From Fuchsiella alkaliacetigena (GTDB lineage: Bacteria > Bacillota > Halanaerobiia > Halobacteroidales > Acetohalobiaceae): a DNA stretch of 60,035 nucleotides. The position numbers were made by a program, and so were the translations under genes. Each line of letters starts with the position of its first letter. Positions within the stretch are counted from its first letter, which is position 1. Positions 18,114 to 28,369 of the stretch are shown here, one piece after another. The notes below the pieces were generated by a model. It did not search any database. It was not told where the DNA came from and saw only the letters and a list, made by a program, of their open reading frames with translations. Location of the stretch: positions 1 to 60,035 of the forward strand of contig NZ_JALKBZ010000014.1 of assembly GCF_023227765.1 (NCBI RefSeq). Direction: 5' to 3'.

Positions 18114-18908
18114 TTATCTTCGTAGATTATTAGCCTGCTGTAACATCTCATCGGAAGCCTGAATAGACTTAGAATTAGTTTCATAAGCTCGCTGAGCCTG
18201 AATCATATTTACCATTTCATCGACGACCTCTACGTTGGACTCCTCTAAATAACCCTGGGCTAAAGTCCCAAATCCATCTTCCCCAGGTTCACCCACAATA
18301 GCATCACCTGAAGAAGGAGTTTCACCAAATAAATTGCGACCCAAGCTCTCTAAACCAGCTGCATTAGGAAACTGAGCTAACTCCAGCTGACCAATCTCTT
18401 CGTAATCATCTTCACCCGGTATTTCTGCATGGATAGTCCCTTCTTCACTAATAATTACACTAGTAGCTTCATCAGGAATTACAATATCATCATCCGGCTG
18501 CACTATATAACCATCGGAAGTCACTAACTGCCCATTTTCATCTTGCTTAAAGGAACCATCGCGAGTATAAGCTACAGTACCATCCGGTCTTAAAACTTGA
18601 AAAAATCCTTGTCCCTCAATAGCTACATCTAAAGGATTTTCTGTATTCTTAAATCCACCTTGAGCAAATAGTTTCTGAGTAGAGGCTGGTCTAACTCCAT
18701 GTCCCACCTCTATGCCGTTAGGCACCTGAGAACCTTGATTATTAGGAGTTCCCGGCTCTCTTAAAGTCTGATACACTAAGTCCTGAAAATTAACTCTACT
18801 TTTCTTAAAACCACTAGTATTTACATTGGATAAATTGTTAGAAGTAGTATCTATATTCAATTGCTGGGCCTTCATTCCCGTTGCTGCTGAAGATAAAGAT
18901 CTCATCAT
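18114..18908 (-). CDS. flgG: Flagellar distal rod protein FlgG
   Basis: 264 aa. Rod protein with the N-terminal motif LSSAATGMKAQQLNIDTTSN and the C-terminal helix VNMIQAQRAYETNSKSIQAS typical of axial proteins, plus the FlgG insert EVGHGVRPASTQKLFAQG. Two ATG codons are possible (18908 or 18905). No SD lies close upstream; the nearest is on the far side of a hairpin (18917-18949). Follows flgF by 160 bases. Confidence 0.94.
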   Translation of the reverse strand: MMRSLSSAATGMKAQQLNIDTTSNNLSNVNTSGFKKSRVNFQDLVYQTLREPGTPNNQGSQVPNGIEVGHGVRPASTQKLFAQGGFKNTENPLDVAIEGQGFFQVLRPDGTVAYTRDGSFKQDENGQLVTSDGYIVQPDDDIVIPDEATSVIISEEGTIHAEIPGEDDYEEIGQLELAQFPNAAGLESLGRNLFGETPSSGDAIVGEPGEDGFGTLAQGYLEESNVEVVDEMVNMIQAQRAYETNSKSIQASDEMLQQANNLRR

Positions 18909-18916
18909 ATCAAATC

Positions 18917-18949
18917 ATCATTTAACCTTATCTAGCAAGGTTAAATGAT
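18917..18949 (-). promoter_or_regulatory. 13-bp hairpin between the only SD and the flgG start
   Basis: Perfect 13-bp stem (ATCATTTAACCTT and complement) with a 7-base loop, in the flgG leader. A good SD (GGAAGG) is at the upstream foot of the hairpin and the start codon is 8 bases past the downstream foot. Folding would bring SD and start to about 14 bases apart. It has no U-tract, so it is not a normal terminator. Confidence 0.5.
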
Positions 18950-19068
18950 TATTCACCTTCCTTTCTAAGTTATCATTATTTAAATTTAATCGAAGTCGCT
19001 TCTATCAGTCCACGACTTTTGGCTTCTCTTTAAGAATTAATCCCTTAAACAGTCCAGCCTTAATTTAT

Positions 19069-19806
19069 TTATACATTACCTACAGAATTAACTGCCTGTT
19101 CTAATGTATCATCATAAGTACTAATTACTCGTTGATTAGCCTCATACTGTCTGGTAGCTTCAATCATTTCTGTCATAGACTCCACTACATTAACATTTGA
19201 AGCTTCTAAATAACCCTGTTGAATAGTCCCAGTAGCCATAAACTCATTACCTACTTCTGGGGTAGCCTCATAAAGATTACTACCTTCCTGCACTAAACCA
19301 TCCAAATCATCAAAGGTTACCACCTGTACCTGATCCACCACAGCTCCATCAACTATTAAGTTATTATCATTATCTAAAGATATCTCTTCGCCAAAGGCTT
19401 CCAGCGGGCCCGCTTGTCCCATTACTAAGTTGCCATCCTGAGTTACTATCTGTCCTTGCTCATTCAAACTAAAGTTACCATTACGAGTATAGCGAATCCC
19501 TTCAGGAGTCTGCACAGCAAAAAAGCCTTCACCATCAATAGCCCAGTCCAAAGTATTTTGAGTCTTTTCTAAACCTCCACTACTATAATCAGTATAAGTT
19601 CCATCCAGTTTAACTCCAGTACCCAAGCTACCTAACTCTTTATTATCCGGCAAGCGCTTTAATAGCATTTCTTTAAAAGACTCACTAACTGCTTGATCTT
19701 TTTTATAAGCAGTAGTATTAACATTAGCTAAGTTATTAGTAACTACATCATTTCTCTTTTTTGCTTCGTTCATTCCCGAAGCAGCAGTGTACATGCCTCT
19801 CAGCAT
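19069..19806 (-). CDS. flgF: Flagellar proximal rod protein FlgF
   Basis: 245 aa. Starts MLRGMYTAASGMNEAKKRND, contains DWAIDGEGFFAVQTPEG and ends with TEMIEATRQYEANQRVISTY, all typical of flagellar rod/hook proteins; the length and its place before flgG point to FlgF (FlhO in Bacillus). In Bacillus the order is spoIIID-mbl-flhO-flhP; here mbl is missing and flgF follows spoIIID by 81 bases. SD GGGAGGTG precedes ATG 19806. Confidence 0.9.
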   Translation of the reverse strand: MLRGMYTAASGMNEAKKRNDVVTNNLANVNTTAYKKDQAVSESFKEMLLKRLPDNKELGSLGTGVKLDGTYTDYSSGGLEKTQNTLDWAIDGEGFFAVQTPEGIRYTRNGNFSLNEQGQIVTQDGNLVMGQAGPLEAFGEEISLDNDNNLIVDGAVVDQVQVVTFDDLDGLVQEGSNLYEATPEVGNEFMATGTIQQGYLEASNVNVVESMTEMIEATRQYEANQRVISTYDDTLEQAVNSVGNV

Positions 19807-19887
19807 CTAATCACCTCCCTTTTCTACTACTGTTATTACTTCTACATCAAAATCTAATTTCCTGTTCGAAAAGAAAAAAAATGAAGG

Positions 19888-20151
19888 CTAATCTGACTCT
19901 TGTTCTGTTGATAGATACTTCCTTTTCGTTGCTTCCCCACCCCGAATATGTCTTTCCGATTTATTATATTCCAAAACTTGTTTAACCTGTTCAGCCAACC
20001 TAGCATCAATTTTGCTGATCCTTTCAGTAACGTCCTTATGTATGGTGCTTTTACTAACTCCAAACACTTCAGCTGCCTGCCTAACAGTTGCCTTAGTTTC
20101 ATATATATAATTACTAACCTCTAAGACTCGCTTATAAATATAATCCTTCAT
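19888..20151 (-). CDS. spoIIID: Sporulation transcription factor SpoIIID
   Basis: 87 aa. Mother-cell DNA-binding protein that adjusts the SigE regulon. Starts MKDYIYKRVLEVSNYIYETK and has the helix-turn-helix ATVRQAAEVFGVSKSTIHKD (about 21-40), then a basic C-terminal part; all match the family, which is normally 80-95 aa. It has its own SigE-like promoter (20193-20220) after the terminator of spoIIQ. Its position downstream of spoIID and spoIIQ is conserved in Firmicutes. Confidence 0.95.
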   Translation of the reverse strand: MKDYIYKRVLEVSNYIYETKATVRQAAEVFGVSKSTIHKDVTERISKIDARLAEQVKQVLEYNKSERHIRGGEATKRKYLSTEQESD

Positions 20152-20192
20152 TTTTCCTATTCCCCCTACCCTACTTATTTAATCCTTGCTAA

Positions 20193-20220
20193 ATATATAT
20201 GTAAGGAATAGGAAAATATG
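20193..20220 (-). promoter_or_regulatory. SigE-like promoter of spoIIID
   Basis: Minus strand: -35 region CATATTTTC and -10 region CATATATAT, spaced 13-14 bases, similar to SigE elements (ATATT, about 14 bases, CATANNNT). It lies about 40 bases before the spoIIID start. Assignment rests on resemblance and on the known SigE dependence of spoIIID. Confidence 0.45.
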
Positions 20221-20247
20221 TTTTTGAAGGTCTAATCTTCTTAACAA

Positions 20248-20278
20248 TTAAAAAAACAGAGAGCTAATTAGCCCTCTG
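20248..20278 (-). terminator. Terminator overlapping the spoIIQ stop codon
   Basis: 9-bp stem (CAGAGGGCT paired with AGCTCTCTG, loop AATT) followed by seven T on the minus strand. The upstream arm encodes the last two codons and first base of the stop codon of spoIIQ. Confidence 0.9.
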
Positions 20279-21080
20279 TATCAATATCTAAATATTCACT
20301 AGGATCGGTAGCTTCATCTTGATGAAGAATTTGGAAGTGCAAGGTAGGCTCTATAACCAAACCAGAACTACCAACTTCACCAATAGCTTCTCCAGCATTA
20401 ACTTGCTGTCCTTCTTGCAGGTATAATTGATTAAGATGTCCATAAAGCGTTTGATAACCATCATTATGATCTAACACTATTACTAAACCCAAAAAGTTAT
20501 CCTCTCTAATTTCTTCAATTACTCCTGATTTAGCAGCTTTAATAGGCGTTGCTTCAGCAGCTAAAAAATCTATCCCTTGATTAAAGCGCCAATCTTCCAA
20601 AACAGGATGTTTATTCCAACCATAGTCCTGTACAACTTCGCCACCTTGAACCGGTAAAACAAAGTTTGGCTTCGCTGCTACTTCTTGAGCAACATCAGTA
20701 TCAACATCTGCTTCTGGTTCTATCTCTCTTTCCGGCTCCACCTCTGCTACTTCATCTTCTGCTTCAATTATTTCTTCTACTTCCAAAACCTCTTCCTGAA
20801 TCACCGTTTCTTCTGGCATATCTAGCTGATAGTCCTCTCCGGGTTCGGGTTCTGAATCGTATATTTGAGTAAATATTCCAATTCCCAAGAGAATTACCAT
20901 TGCCGTTATAACTAAGACTCTTTTTTTACTTAATCTCTTCGCCAAAAACTTTCTCCAAGAAAATTTATCAGCCAATTTCTGAATATTATTCTTTACTTTA
21001 AGTTTAATATCCTGTTTATCGATTTGAATAGAAAAAGGTATCTTTTTATCATCTTTGGAATTTTGATCATCTTTGTTCAT
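20268..21080 (-). CDS. spoIIQ: SpoIIQ-like LytM/M23 membrane protein, degenerate active site
   Basis: 270 aa. Cytoplasmic N-terminus, one membrane segment (about 54-70), a strongly acidic linker (about 75-132), then a LytM domain (about 140-262). In forespores SpoIIQ binds SpoIIIAH across the engulfment space. The zinc motif HxxxD is here Asn-167...Asp-171 (FNQGID), and the HxH motif is Thr-246, His-248 (PTLHFQ); His-215 in LYGHL remains. With two ligand or catalytic His residues missing it should be inactive as a peptidase, as in Bacillus. Lies between spoIID and spoIIID, the conserved order. Confidence 0.85.
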   Translation of the reverse strand: MNKDDQNSKDDKKIPFSIQIDKQDIKLKVKNNIQKLADKFSWRKFLAKRLSKKRVLVITAMVILLGIGIFTQIYDSEPEPGEDYQLDMPEETVIQEEVLEVEEIIEAEDEVAEVEPEREIEPEADVDTDVAQEVAAKPNFVLPVQGGEVVQDYGWNKHPVLEDWRFNQGIDFLAAEATPIKAAKSGVIEEIREDNFLGLVIVLDHNDGYQTLYGHLNQLYLQEGQQVNAGEAIGEVGSSGLVIEPTLHFQILHQDEATDPSEYLDIDTEG

Positions 21081-21161
21081 CTATCCCACCTCCAAGCATA
21101 TTATGTCCTGGTAGGAGGGATTATATACATTTTTTTACTTAAAATGCTATTTTTTATAATT

Positions 21162-22043
21162 TCAATTAGTAATTTTATTAATATCAACTCCGGGATAATA
21201 ATGTGCTAAAATATCCAAATAACTATAGCCTCTTTTAGCCATTCCATTAGCCCCGTATTGACTCATTCCTACTCCGTGTCCATAGCCTTTGGTAATAAAT
21301 TCAATCTCTTGTGCTGATAATCTATACTCGAAATTAGCCGAACGCAAACCTAAGCTTTCTCTAAGCTCTCTCCCAGTCATAGTTTGATCAGCAATCTGTA
21401 TTTTCAAAACTCGACCACTTTCGCTTCGCTCTAAAATACTTATTTTCTGTTCATTCAATTCATTTAAGCTAATTCCTATCTTTTCTGAAAATTCAGCTAC
21501 TGAATAACTTTGCCGATAACTATTATAAGGTGATTCCTCTTCATAGGGACTCTTTACCATTCGTAAATAAGGTAGTTCCTCACCCCAAACTTGAGCAGCT
21601 GAATCAGTTAAATAGCCACTAGCTGAATGATAAGCTGTTAAAGCTACCTGACCCTGATGGCTTAAAAAAATCCCCTGAGTAGAATCTACCGCTTCAGCAA
21701 TTTTTAGCCAGTCTGCTAAAGTTCCTCCTTTACTTAGGAATTCTTCTTTAGATAACCAAGCCTGATCTATATTATAGTCACTGCTAATCTCAATTACATT
21801 ATCTCCACTACCCTGTAACTTTCGCAAGGCATAAGTTCTAGCTGCTACTGCTTGGGCCCGCAAAGCCTCCAACTCAAAGCTAGCTGGCATTTCAGCAGCC
21901 ACCACTCCCTTTAAATACTCTTCTAAAGAAAGATAATACTGTTTACCATCTAAAGTTGATAACTCAACCATAATTTTGTTATTATCTTCAGCTATCCATT
22001 CATAACTCCAAGTAGATACTAGAGGTATCCCTAAAAAAATCAA
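21162..22043 (-). CDS. spoIID: Stage II sporulation protein SpoIID (peptidoglycan lytic transglycosylase)
   Basis: Mother-cell enzyme that cuts peptidoglycan glycan strands during engulfment. Core motifs: LKGVVAAEMPASFELEALRA, AVAARTYAL, AYHSASG, YLRMVKSP, and GYGHGVGMSQYGANGMA. The coordinates given start at a TTG without SD. The frame stays open to 22085 and would add a signal-anchor helix (IIKKLIVVFILFNLLIFLG). The AAGGAGG at 22092-22098 is placed for a start at about 22085, where the in-frame codon is ATA, while an ATG at 22089 is out of frame by one base at a run of six A. So the true N-terminus is probably 14-15 residues longer; see findings. Confidence 0.9.
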   Translation of the reverse strand: MIFLGIPLVSTWSYEWIAEDNNKIMVELSTLDGKQYYLSLEEYLKGVVAAEMPASFELEALRAQAVAARTYALRKLQGSGDNVIEISSDYNIDQAWLSKEEFLSKGGTLADWLKIAEAVDSTQGIFLSHQGQVALTAYHSASGYLTDSAAQVWGEELPYLRMVKSPYEEESPYNSYRQSYSVAEFSEKIGISLNELNEQKISILERSESGRVLKIQIADQTMTGRELRESLGLRSANFEYRLSAQEIEFITKGYGHGVGMSQYGANGMAKRGYSYLDILAHYYPGVDINKITN

Positions 22044-22115
22044 TAAATTAAAAAGAATAAAGACGACTATTAACTTTTTTATTATTCATCGCCTCCTTAA
22101 ACAAAATCTTATTAA

Positions 22116-22142
22116 AAAATATGCTAACTTCTCTCGAGATAT
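22116..22142 (-). promoter_or_regulatory. SigE-like promoter of spoIID
   Basis: Minus strand: ATATC at the -35 position, 14-base spacer, CATATTTT at -10, about 27 bases before the ATG at 22089. This is close to the SigE pattern, and spoIID is a known SigE gene in Bacillus. Confidence 0.5.
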
Positions 22143-22232
22143 ACTTAACTAAACAAAGATTAAACTTCTTTAATAATCAGCTATCTCAATCTAATCTTCT
22201 AGACCTATTTTAGAATATCCTGCTTAAATAAA

Positions 22233-22826
22233 CTATTCCTGTTGACAAATACAGTCATTATTAAGTAATTTATCTAACCAACTCATTTTTCTAAAATTAA
22301 TTGCTTCTTCTGGAGCCTTTTCGACTAGCTGTTGATAACAATCGGCACATAATCTTTGACCAGTTTTCTTTATAAACTCTATTGGCAGGCCTAATTTTTC
22401 AAACTTTTCCTTTCTATCAAGCACTTCAATTTCATCTTCTTCTACTGCTCCATTGCTAGCTACAACTAAAGCAATCTCTCCTTTTAAGTCCGGCGAACTT
22501 ACCTTTTTAAAAGAAAGATTATTTTTCCGCGCTAAATCTATATATTCCTGAGCTGACTCCATATCTACTTCTTGTCTAATAATTAGTTTATCAGCCTCTA
22601 TATCTTTAATAGCAGCTAAAATTTCCGGATAAACACCAGCTTCTTCAACTTGTTCAAAGGTCAATACTTTAATAATCCTCTCTTTAAACTCTCCTAAAAA
22701 ACGTCGTTTTTCTCCCTTTTTAAGCTCAAAGTCACCGTGAACACCAGCTGAAACTACTTGTTCTAACTCACTTTTGTCACTCTGACTACTAATAGCTTCA
22801 CTCTCAATCTCCTCAGTTTTATCCAT
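22233..22826 (-). CDS. YueI family protein (DUF1694)
   Basis: 197 aa, cytoplasmic. The segment GVHGDFELKKGEKRRFLGEF with KERIIKVLTFEQ directly after is the hallmark of the YueI family; it continues to about residue 155. The C-terminus adds LCADCYQQL and NNDCICQQE, possible metal ligands. Function of the family is unknown. It lies between the ATP synthase operon terminator and spoIID, and may be the first gene of a spoIID transcript or independent. Confidence 0.8.
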   Translation of the reverse strand: MDKTEEIESEAISSQSDKSELEQVVSAGVHGDFELKKGEKRRFLGEFKERIIKVLTFEQVEEAGVYPEILAAIKDIEADKLIIRQEVDMESAQEYIDLARKNNLSFKKVSSPDLKGEIALVVASNGAVEEDEIEVLDRKEKFEKLGLPIEFIKKTGQRLCADCYQQLVEKAPEEAINFRKMSWLDKLLNNDCICQQE

Positions 22827-22879
22827 GTTTAATTCTCCTTTAAGCTATATTATTCCCAAAATTTAAAATGTTTAATACA

Positions 22880-22910
22880 AAAAAAGAAGAGCAAGAAAAA
22901 CTCTTACTCT
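22880..22910 (-). terminator. Terminator of the ATP synthase operon, overlapping the atpC stop
   Basis: 8-bp stem (AGAGTAAG with CTTGCTCT, one G-U pair), loop AGTTTTT, then TCTTTTTTTG on the minus strand. The upstream arm runs into the last codons of atpC. Confidence 0.85.
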
Positions 22911-23308
22911 CCTTTAGCTAATTTTATTCTATTTATAGCCCTCTGTAAAGCTGCTTCAGCTCTAGCTTCATTTATGTGTTGACTATCCTCTTCTAAGCGA
23001 CGCTTAGCTCTCCGTTTAGCCTCCCTAGCTCTTTCTAAATCTATCTCTTCAGGAAACTCCGTAGCCTCAGATAGAATAGTTACCTGATCAGGTTTAACCT
23101 CCATAAAACCACCGCTGCTAGCTAATAGCTTTTCCTCACCATCTACTTTAACCCTAATAATCCCTACTTTCAAAGCAGTCATTAAAGGGGCATGGTTAGG
23201 CAAAACTCCTAGGTCACCATCTATAGCTGGTACTATTACCATTTCTACCTCATTATTGTAGACATGGCGTTCAGGAGTGGCAATATCAAGTTGAATAGTC
23301 TTAGCCAT
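22904..23308 (-). CDS. atpC: F-type ATP synthase epsilon subunit
   Basis: 134 aa. Central-stalk subunit that couples rotation and can inhibit ATP hydrolysis. The N-terminal beta-sandwich has DIATPERHVYN and GDLGVLPNHAPLMTAL; the C-terminal helical hairpin starts about residue 88. The longest frame starts at GTG 23317, but ATG 23308 one base after the atpD stop (23310-23312) is more likely, with GAGGAAGTGAG upstream. Last gene of the operon. Confidence 0.95.
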   Translation of the reverse strand: MAKTIQLDIATPERHVYNNEVEMVIVPAIDGDLGVLPNHAPLMTALKVGIIRVKVDGEEKLLASSGGFMEVKPDQVTILSEATEFPEEIDLERAREAKRRAKRRLEEDSQHINEARAEAALQRAINRIKLAKGE

Positions 23309-23309
23309 C

Positions 23310-24761
<1,452 letters not shown>

Positions 24762-24805
24762 TCATTTCCCTTATTAATATTAATAAATTTAATAGTTAAA
24801 GCCTT

Positions 24806-25666
24806 TTAATCTAAAGCCTCTGCTCCACTAACAATTTCTGATATCTCCTTAGTGATTTCTGCCTGTCGAGCTCGGTTATAGGATAGAGTTAAGTCCTTAA
24901 TCATTTCCTCAGCATTTTCAGTAGCTGAATCCATAGCTACCATTCGCGAAGCAAACTCACTAGCCTTAGACTCTAATAAAGCACCATAGATTAGATTCTG
25001 CATATAGCTAGGAATTACTCGCTCCAGTACTTGATTAGCCGAGGGTTCATAAATATAATCACTTTGCAAACTCTCTTCATCGATCTCTTTAGCCTTTATA
25101 GGCAGTAACTGTATCTCTCTAACCTTTTGAGTAAAAACATTTTGAAACTCAGTATATATTAAGTGTAGCTTATCTATATCCCGATTTTCATAAAAACTTA
25201 TAACTTCATCGGTAATCTGCTTAGCCCATCTATAAGAAGGCTCATCATCAGTATCAAGATACTCTGAAATAATCTCTAGTCCCTCTCTTCTAAAATGATT
25301 ACGCCCTTTTTTACCGATAGCAATTATCCGACTATCTTTTTGCTCATCTATACACTCTTCAGTCTTTTTAAATATCCGTGAATTATAGGGCCCGCAAAGA
25401 CCACGATCAGCAGTAATCGATATATAGCCGACCTTATCAATTTCTTCTCTTTCAGTTAGCAAAGGATGTTCTTCTTTTTCTACTTCCATCCTGCTTACTA
25501 CTTCACTTAAAACCTCTTTAGTCTTATTAAAAAAAGGCTTAGCTGCTTCAGCCCTATTTTGAGACTTCCGAAGTTTAGCCGAAGCTACCATCTTCATAGC
25601 TCGGGTTATCTTTTTAGTATTCTCTACACTATTGATTTTACGCTTAATATCGCGCATAGTTTGCAT
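24806..25666 (-). CDS. atpG: F-type ATP synthase gamma subunit
   Basis: 286 aa central rotor shaft. N-terminal helix MRDIKRKINSVENTKKITRA and MKMVASAKL, C-terminal helix with MVAMDSATENAEEMI and LSYNRARQAEITKEISEI. The longest frame begins at GTG 25675; ATG 25666 is preferred because GAGGTG lies 6 bases upstream. 30-70-base gaps separate it from atpA and atpD. Confidence 0.97.
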   Translation of the reverse strand: MQTMRDIKRKINSVENTKKITRAMKMVASAKLRKSQNRAEAAKPFFNKTKEVLSEVVSRMEVEKEEHPLLTEREEIDKVGYISITADRGLCGPYNSRIFKKTEECIDEQKDSRIIAIGKKGRNHFRREGLEIISEYLDTDDEPSYRWAKQITDEVISFYENRDIDKLHLIYTEFQNVFTQKVREIQLLPIKAKEIDEESLQSDYIYEPSANQVLERVIPSYMQNLIYGALLESKASEFASRMVAMDSATENAEEMIKDLTLSYNRARQAEITKEISEIVSGAEALD

Positions 25667-25704
25667 AAGAATCACCTCACTTCCTTAAAAGAACCCTTTC
25701 TCTT

Positions 25705-27240
25705 TTAAGCACTCTCGTCCTCTTTATCCTCGCTAACTACAAAGGTTTCTTTAAATTCTTCTATTGCTGCTGTTAAATCTTCTTTAATATCATCAGCTAA
25801 CTTACCTGTTTCCTTAATTTCAGTAGAAATCTCTTCGTAATTAGCACTAATATATCCTAACAACTCATCTTCAAAACGGTTTATATCGTCTACCGGAATA
25901 TCGTCCATCAAGCCCTCAGTCACTGCAAAAATACTTATCACCTGATCTTCAACCTCCATAGGGCTATTCTCAGGCTGCTTCAAAATCTCAACTATCCTAT
26001 CTCCTCGAGCTAGCTTCTCTTGAGTAGCCTTATCAAGATCAGAACCAAACTGAGCAAAGGCTTCTAGCTCTCTATATTGAGATAAGTCTAAACGTAAAGT
26101 TCCGGCAACATCCTTCATTGCTTTTACCTGAGCACTACCTCCAACTCTAGATACAGATAAACCGGCATTAATAGCTGGTCTTACCCCAGAATAAAACAGC
26201 TCATTTTCTAAATAAATCTGACCATCAGTAATGGAAATTACATTAGTAGGAATAAAAGCAGAAACATCTCCCGCTTGAGTCTCGATAACTGGTAAAGCCG
26301 TTAAAGAACCGGCTCCCATATCATCACTGAGTTTAGCCGCTCTCTCTAACAATCTAGAATGTAAATAGAATACATCTCCTGGATAAGCCTCTCGTCCCGG
26401 AGGTCTACGTAAAAGCAAGGACATTTCTCGATAAGCCACAGCGTGCTTAGATAGATCATCATAAACTACCAAAACATCTTTACCGTCATACATAAACTCC
26501 TCTCCCATAGCACAACCAGCATAAGGAGCTATGTACTGCAACGGAGCAGGCTCACTAGCATTAGCTGCTACTATTATAGTATGATCCATAGCATTATGCT
26601 CTTCTAATCTTCTCACTACCTGAGCTACTGTCGAAGCCTTCTGCCCAATGGCTACATAAATACAGATTACATCCTTATCTCTTTGGTTAATAATAGTATC
26701 TATCCCGATAGCAGTCTTTCCAGTTTGACGATCACCAATAATTAACTCTCTTTGCCCTCTACCAATCGGCACCAAAGAGTCAATTGCCTTCAAACCAGTC
26801 TGCAAAGGAACCTCTACTGGCTGTCTTTCAATTACATTAGGTACATCAGACTCTACTGGGCGAGTATTTTCAGTATCGATAGGGCCCTTTCCGTCCACAG
26901 GTTGGCCTAAAGCATTTACTACTCTTCCCATTAGATTTTCTCCTACTGGAACCTCAACAATTCTATTAGTTCTTTCAACGGTATCTCCTTCTTCAATCTC
27001 AGTCTCATCACCTAAGATTACACAGCCTATACTATCTTCCTCTAAGTTAAGGGCCATTCCAAAAACATCACCTGGAAACTTCAATAGCTCTCCAGCCATA
27101 GCTTCTTCTAAACCATGTAACCTAGCAATTCCGTCTCCTACATCCAATACAGTACCTACACTCACCGTCTTTAATTCTTTTTCATAACCTTCTATCTGTT
27201 CTTTGATAATTGCACTAATTTCTTCTGGTCTTAAATTCAC
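25705..27240 (-). CDS. atpA: F-type ATP synthase alpha subunit
   Basis: 511 aa, the regulatory nucleotide-binding partner of beta. Walker A GDRQTGKT at 169-176, [17 protein letters not shown] near the N-terminus, and the signature [17 protein letters not shown]. Starts immediately after the atpH stop. Normal length. Confidence 0.98.
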   Translation of the reverse strand: MNLRPEEISAIIKEQIEGYEKELKTVSVGTVLDVGDGIARLHGLEEAMAGELLKFPGDVFGMALNLEEDSIGCVILGDETEIEEGDTVERTNRIVEVPVGENLMGRVVNALGQPVDGKGPIDTENTRPVESDVPNVIERQPVEVPLQTGLKAIDSLVPIGRGQRELIIGDRQTGKTAIGIDTIINQRDKDVICIYVAIGQKASTVAQVVRRLEEHNAMDHTIIVAANASEPAPLQYIAPYAGCAMGEEFMYDGKDVLVVYDDLSKHAVAYREMSLLLRRPPGREAYPGDVFYLHSRLLERAAKLSDDMGAGSLTALPVIETQAGDVSAFIPTNVISITDGQIYLENELFYSGVRPAINAGLSVSRVGGSAQVKAMKDVAGTLRLDLSQYRELEAFAQFGSDLDKATQEKLARGDRIVEILKQPENSPMEVEDQVISIFAVTEGLMDDIPVDDINRFEDELLGYISANYEEISTEIKETGKLADDIKEDLTAAIEEFKETFVVSEDKEDESA

Positions 27241-27804
27241 TTAACTCACCTCCAGCTTACTAACTTCTATTTTATTAATTTCTTCTTTAACGCTTTCTAA
27301 TTCCTTCTTAAGACTACCGTCGACCACTCGATCTCCAATCTTCAAAACTAAACCACCTAGTAAGTCTCTATCCACTTGAGTCTTAAGCCTAATCTCCTTA
27401 TTAGTTACTTCTGCTAACTTAGTCGCTAATCTGTCTTTGTTCTCTGCGGTTAATTCAAAAGCTGAAATTACTTCAACCTCTAAAATACCTTTTTCACGAT
27501 CGACATACTCTAAGTAACGATCTAAAATAGCTTCTAAAAAATGTTCTCTTCGCTTATCTATTAATAGCTTCAGAAAATTTAACAAAGTTTTAGAAACTTC
27601 ATCAGCAAAAAGCTTTTCTACCAGCTGCTTTTTATCTTCATTTGAAATCTGCGGATGATAAATAACTTCTTGTAAATCATTATGATCACTAATAGTTTCT
27701 ACTACTGCTATTAAATCATCCTTAACTTCATTTAACTGATCTTTTTCTGAAGTTAACTCAAACAGCGCTTGGCTATACTTCTCTGCTATTTGATTGTTTA
27801 ACAT
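27241..27804 (-). CDS. atpH: F-type ATP synthase delta subunit
   Basis: 187 aa peripheral-stalk subunit linking b to the alpha hexamer. N-terminal helical domain begins IAEKYSQALFEL; the C-terminal domain has GILEVEVISAFELT and GGLVLKIGDRVVDGSLK, the conserved delta/OSCP motif. It overlaps atpF by seven bases, suggesting translational coupling. Confidence 0.95.
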   Translation of the reverse strand: MLNNQIAEKYSQALFELTSEKDQLNEVKDDLIAVVETISDHNDLQEVIYHPQISNEDKKQLVEKLFADEVSKTLLNFLKLLIDKRREHFLEAILDRYLEYVDREKGILEVEVISAFELTAENKDRLATKLAEVTNKEIRLKTQVDRDLLGGLVLKIGDRVVDGSLKKELESVKEEINKIEVSKLEVS

Positions 27805-28301
27805 TTAACCTCACCTATCTTCTCATCATCCAGTTTATCAATATATTCACTTACAATCTGTTGTTGAGACTGCTCATCAATAGATTGCTCAATTAATTTC
27901 TGGGCAATTAAAACAGATATACCCGCCACCTCGTTGCGCAGCTCAGACAAGGCCTCTTTTTTAGTGCGTTCTATCTCTTTTTGAGCTTTTTGTAGCTTCA
28001 AGTTAGCTTCTTCATTAGCTTTTTGAATAATCTCTTCTTTTTCTTTCTCTCCCTGCTGTCGAGCTTGATCTATAATTTCCTGAGCTTCTTTACGGGCCTT
28101 AGATAGCTCCTCTTCATACTCCGCTTTAAGCTTTTCAGCCTCTTCACGTCTTTTTTCTGCTTGGGACAGATTATTTTCTATCTTATTGGACCGTTTTTCC
28201 AATACTTCGGTAATCGGCTTATATAAATACTTAGTTAATAAAAACATTAAAATCAAAAAGTTAACTATCTGCCAAAAAATACCCCAATCAATATTTACCA
28301 T
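27798..28301 (-). CDS. atpF: F-type ATP synthase b subunit
   Basis: 167 aa. One N-terminal membrane helix (about 8-25, IFWQIVNFLILMFLLTKYL) and a long charged coiled coil that forms the stator. Only one b gene is present, so a homodimer is expected. It follows atpE after an unusual 137-base gap that carries a perfect palindrome. Confidence 0.96.
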   Translation of the reverse strand: MVNIDWGIFWQIVNFLILMFLLTKYLYKPITEVLEKRSNKIENNLSQAEKRREEAEKLKAEYEEELSKARKEAQEIIDQARQQGEKEKEEIIQKANEEANLKLQKAQKEIERTKKEALSELRNEVAGISVLIAQKLIEQSIDEQSQQQIVSEYIDKLDDEKIGEVKC

Positions 28302-28369
28302 ACTTTTTTAGACCTCCCTTCCCAAAAAAATCAATATATATTTAAAAGTTTAATCTCAAAAATAGAAGT

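Noticed and set aside
18950-19068. Possible riboswitch (for example c-di-GMP) upstream of flgG
   Set aside because: Only a small AAGTCG/CGACTT stem and the hairpin at 18917 are visible; the conserved core features of known riboswitch classes are not seen.
19854-20102. 82-codon minus-strand frame overlapping spoIIID
   Set aside because: Shadow of spoIIID in another frame; the SpoIIID helix-turn-helix frame is clearly the real one.
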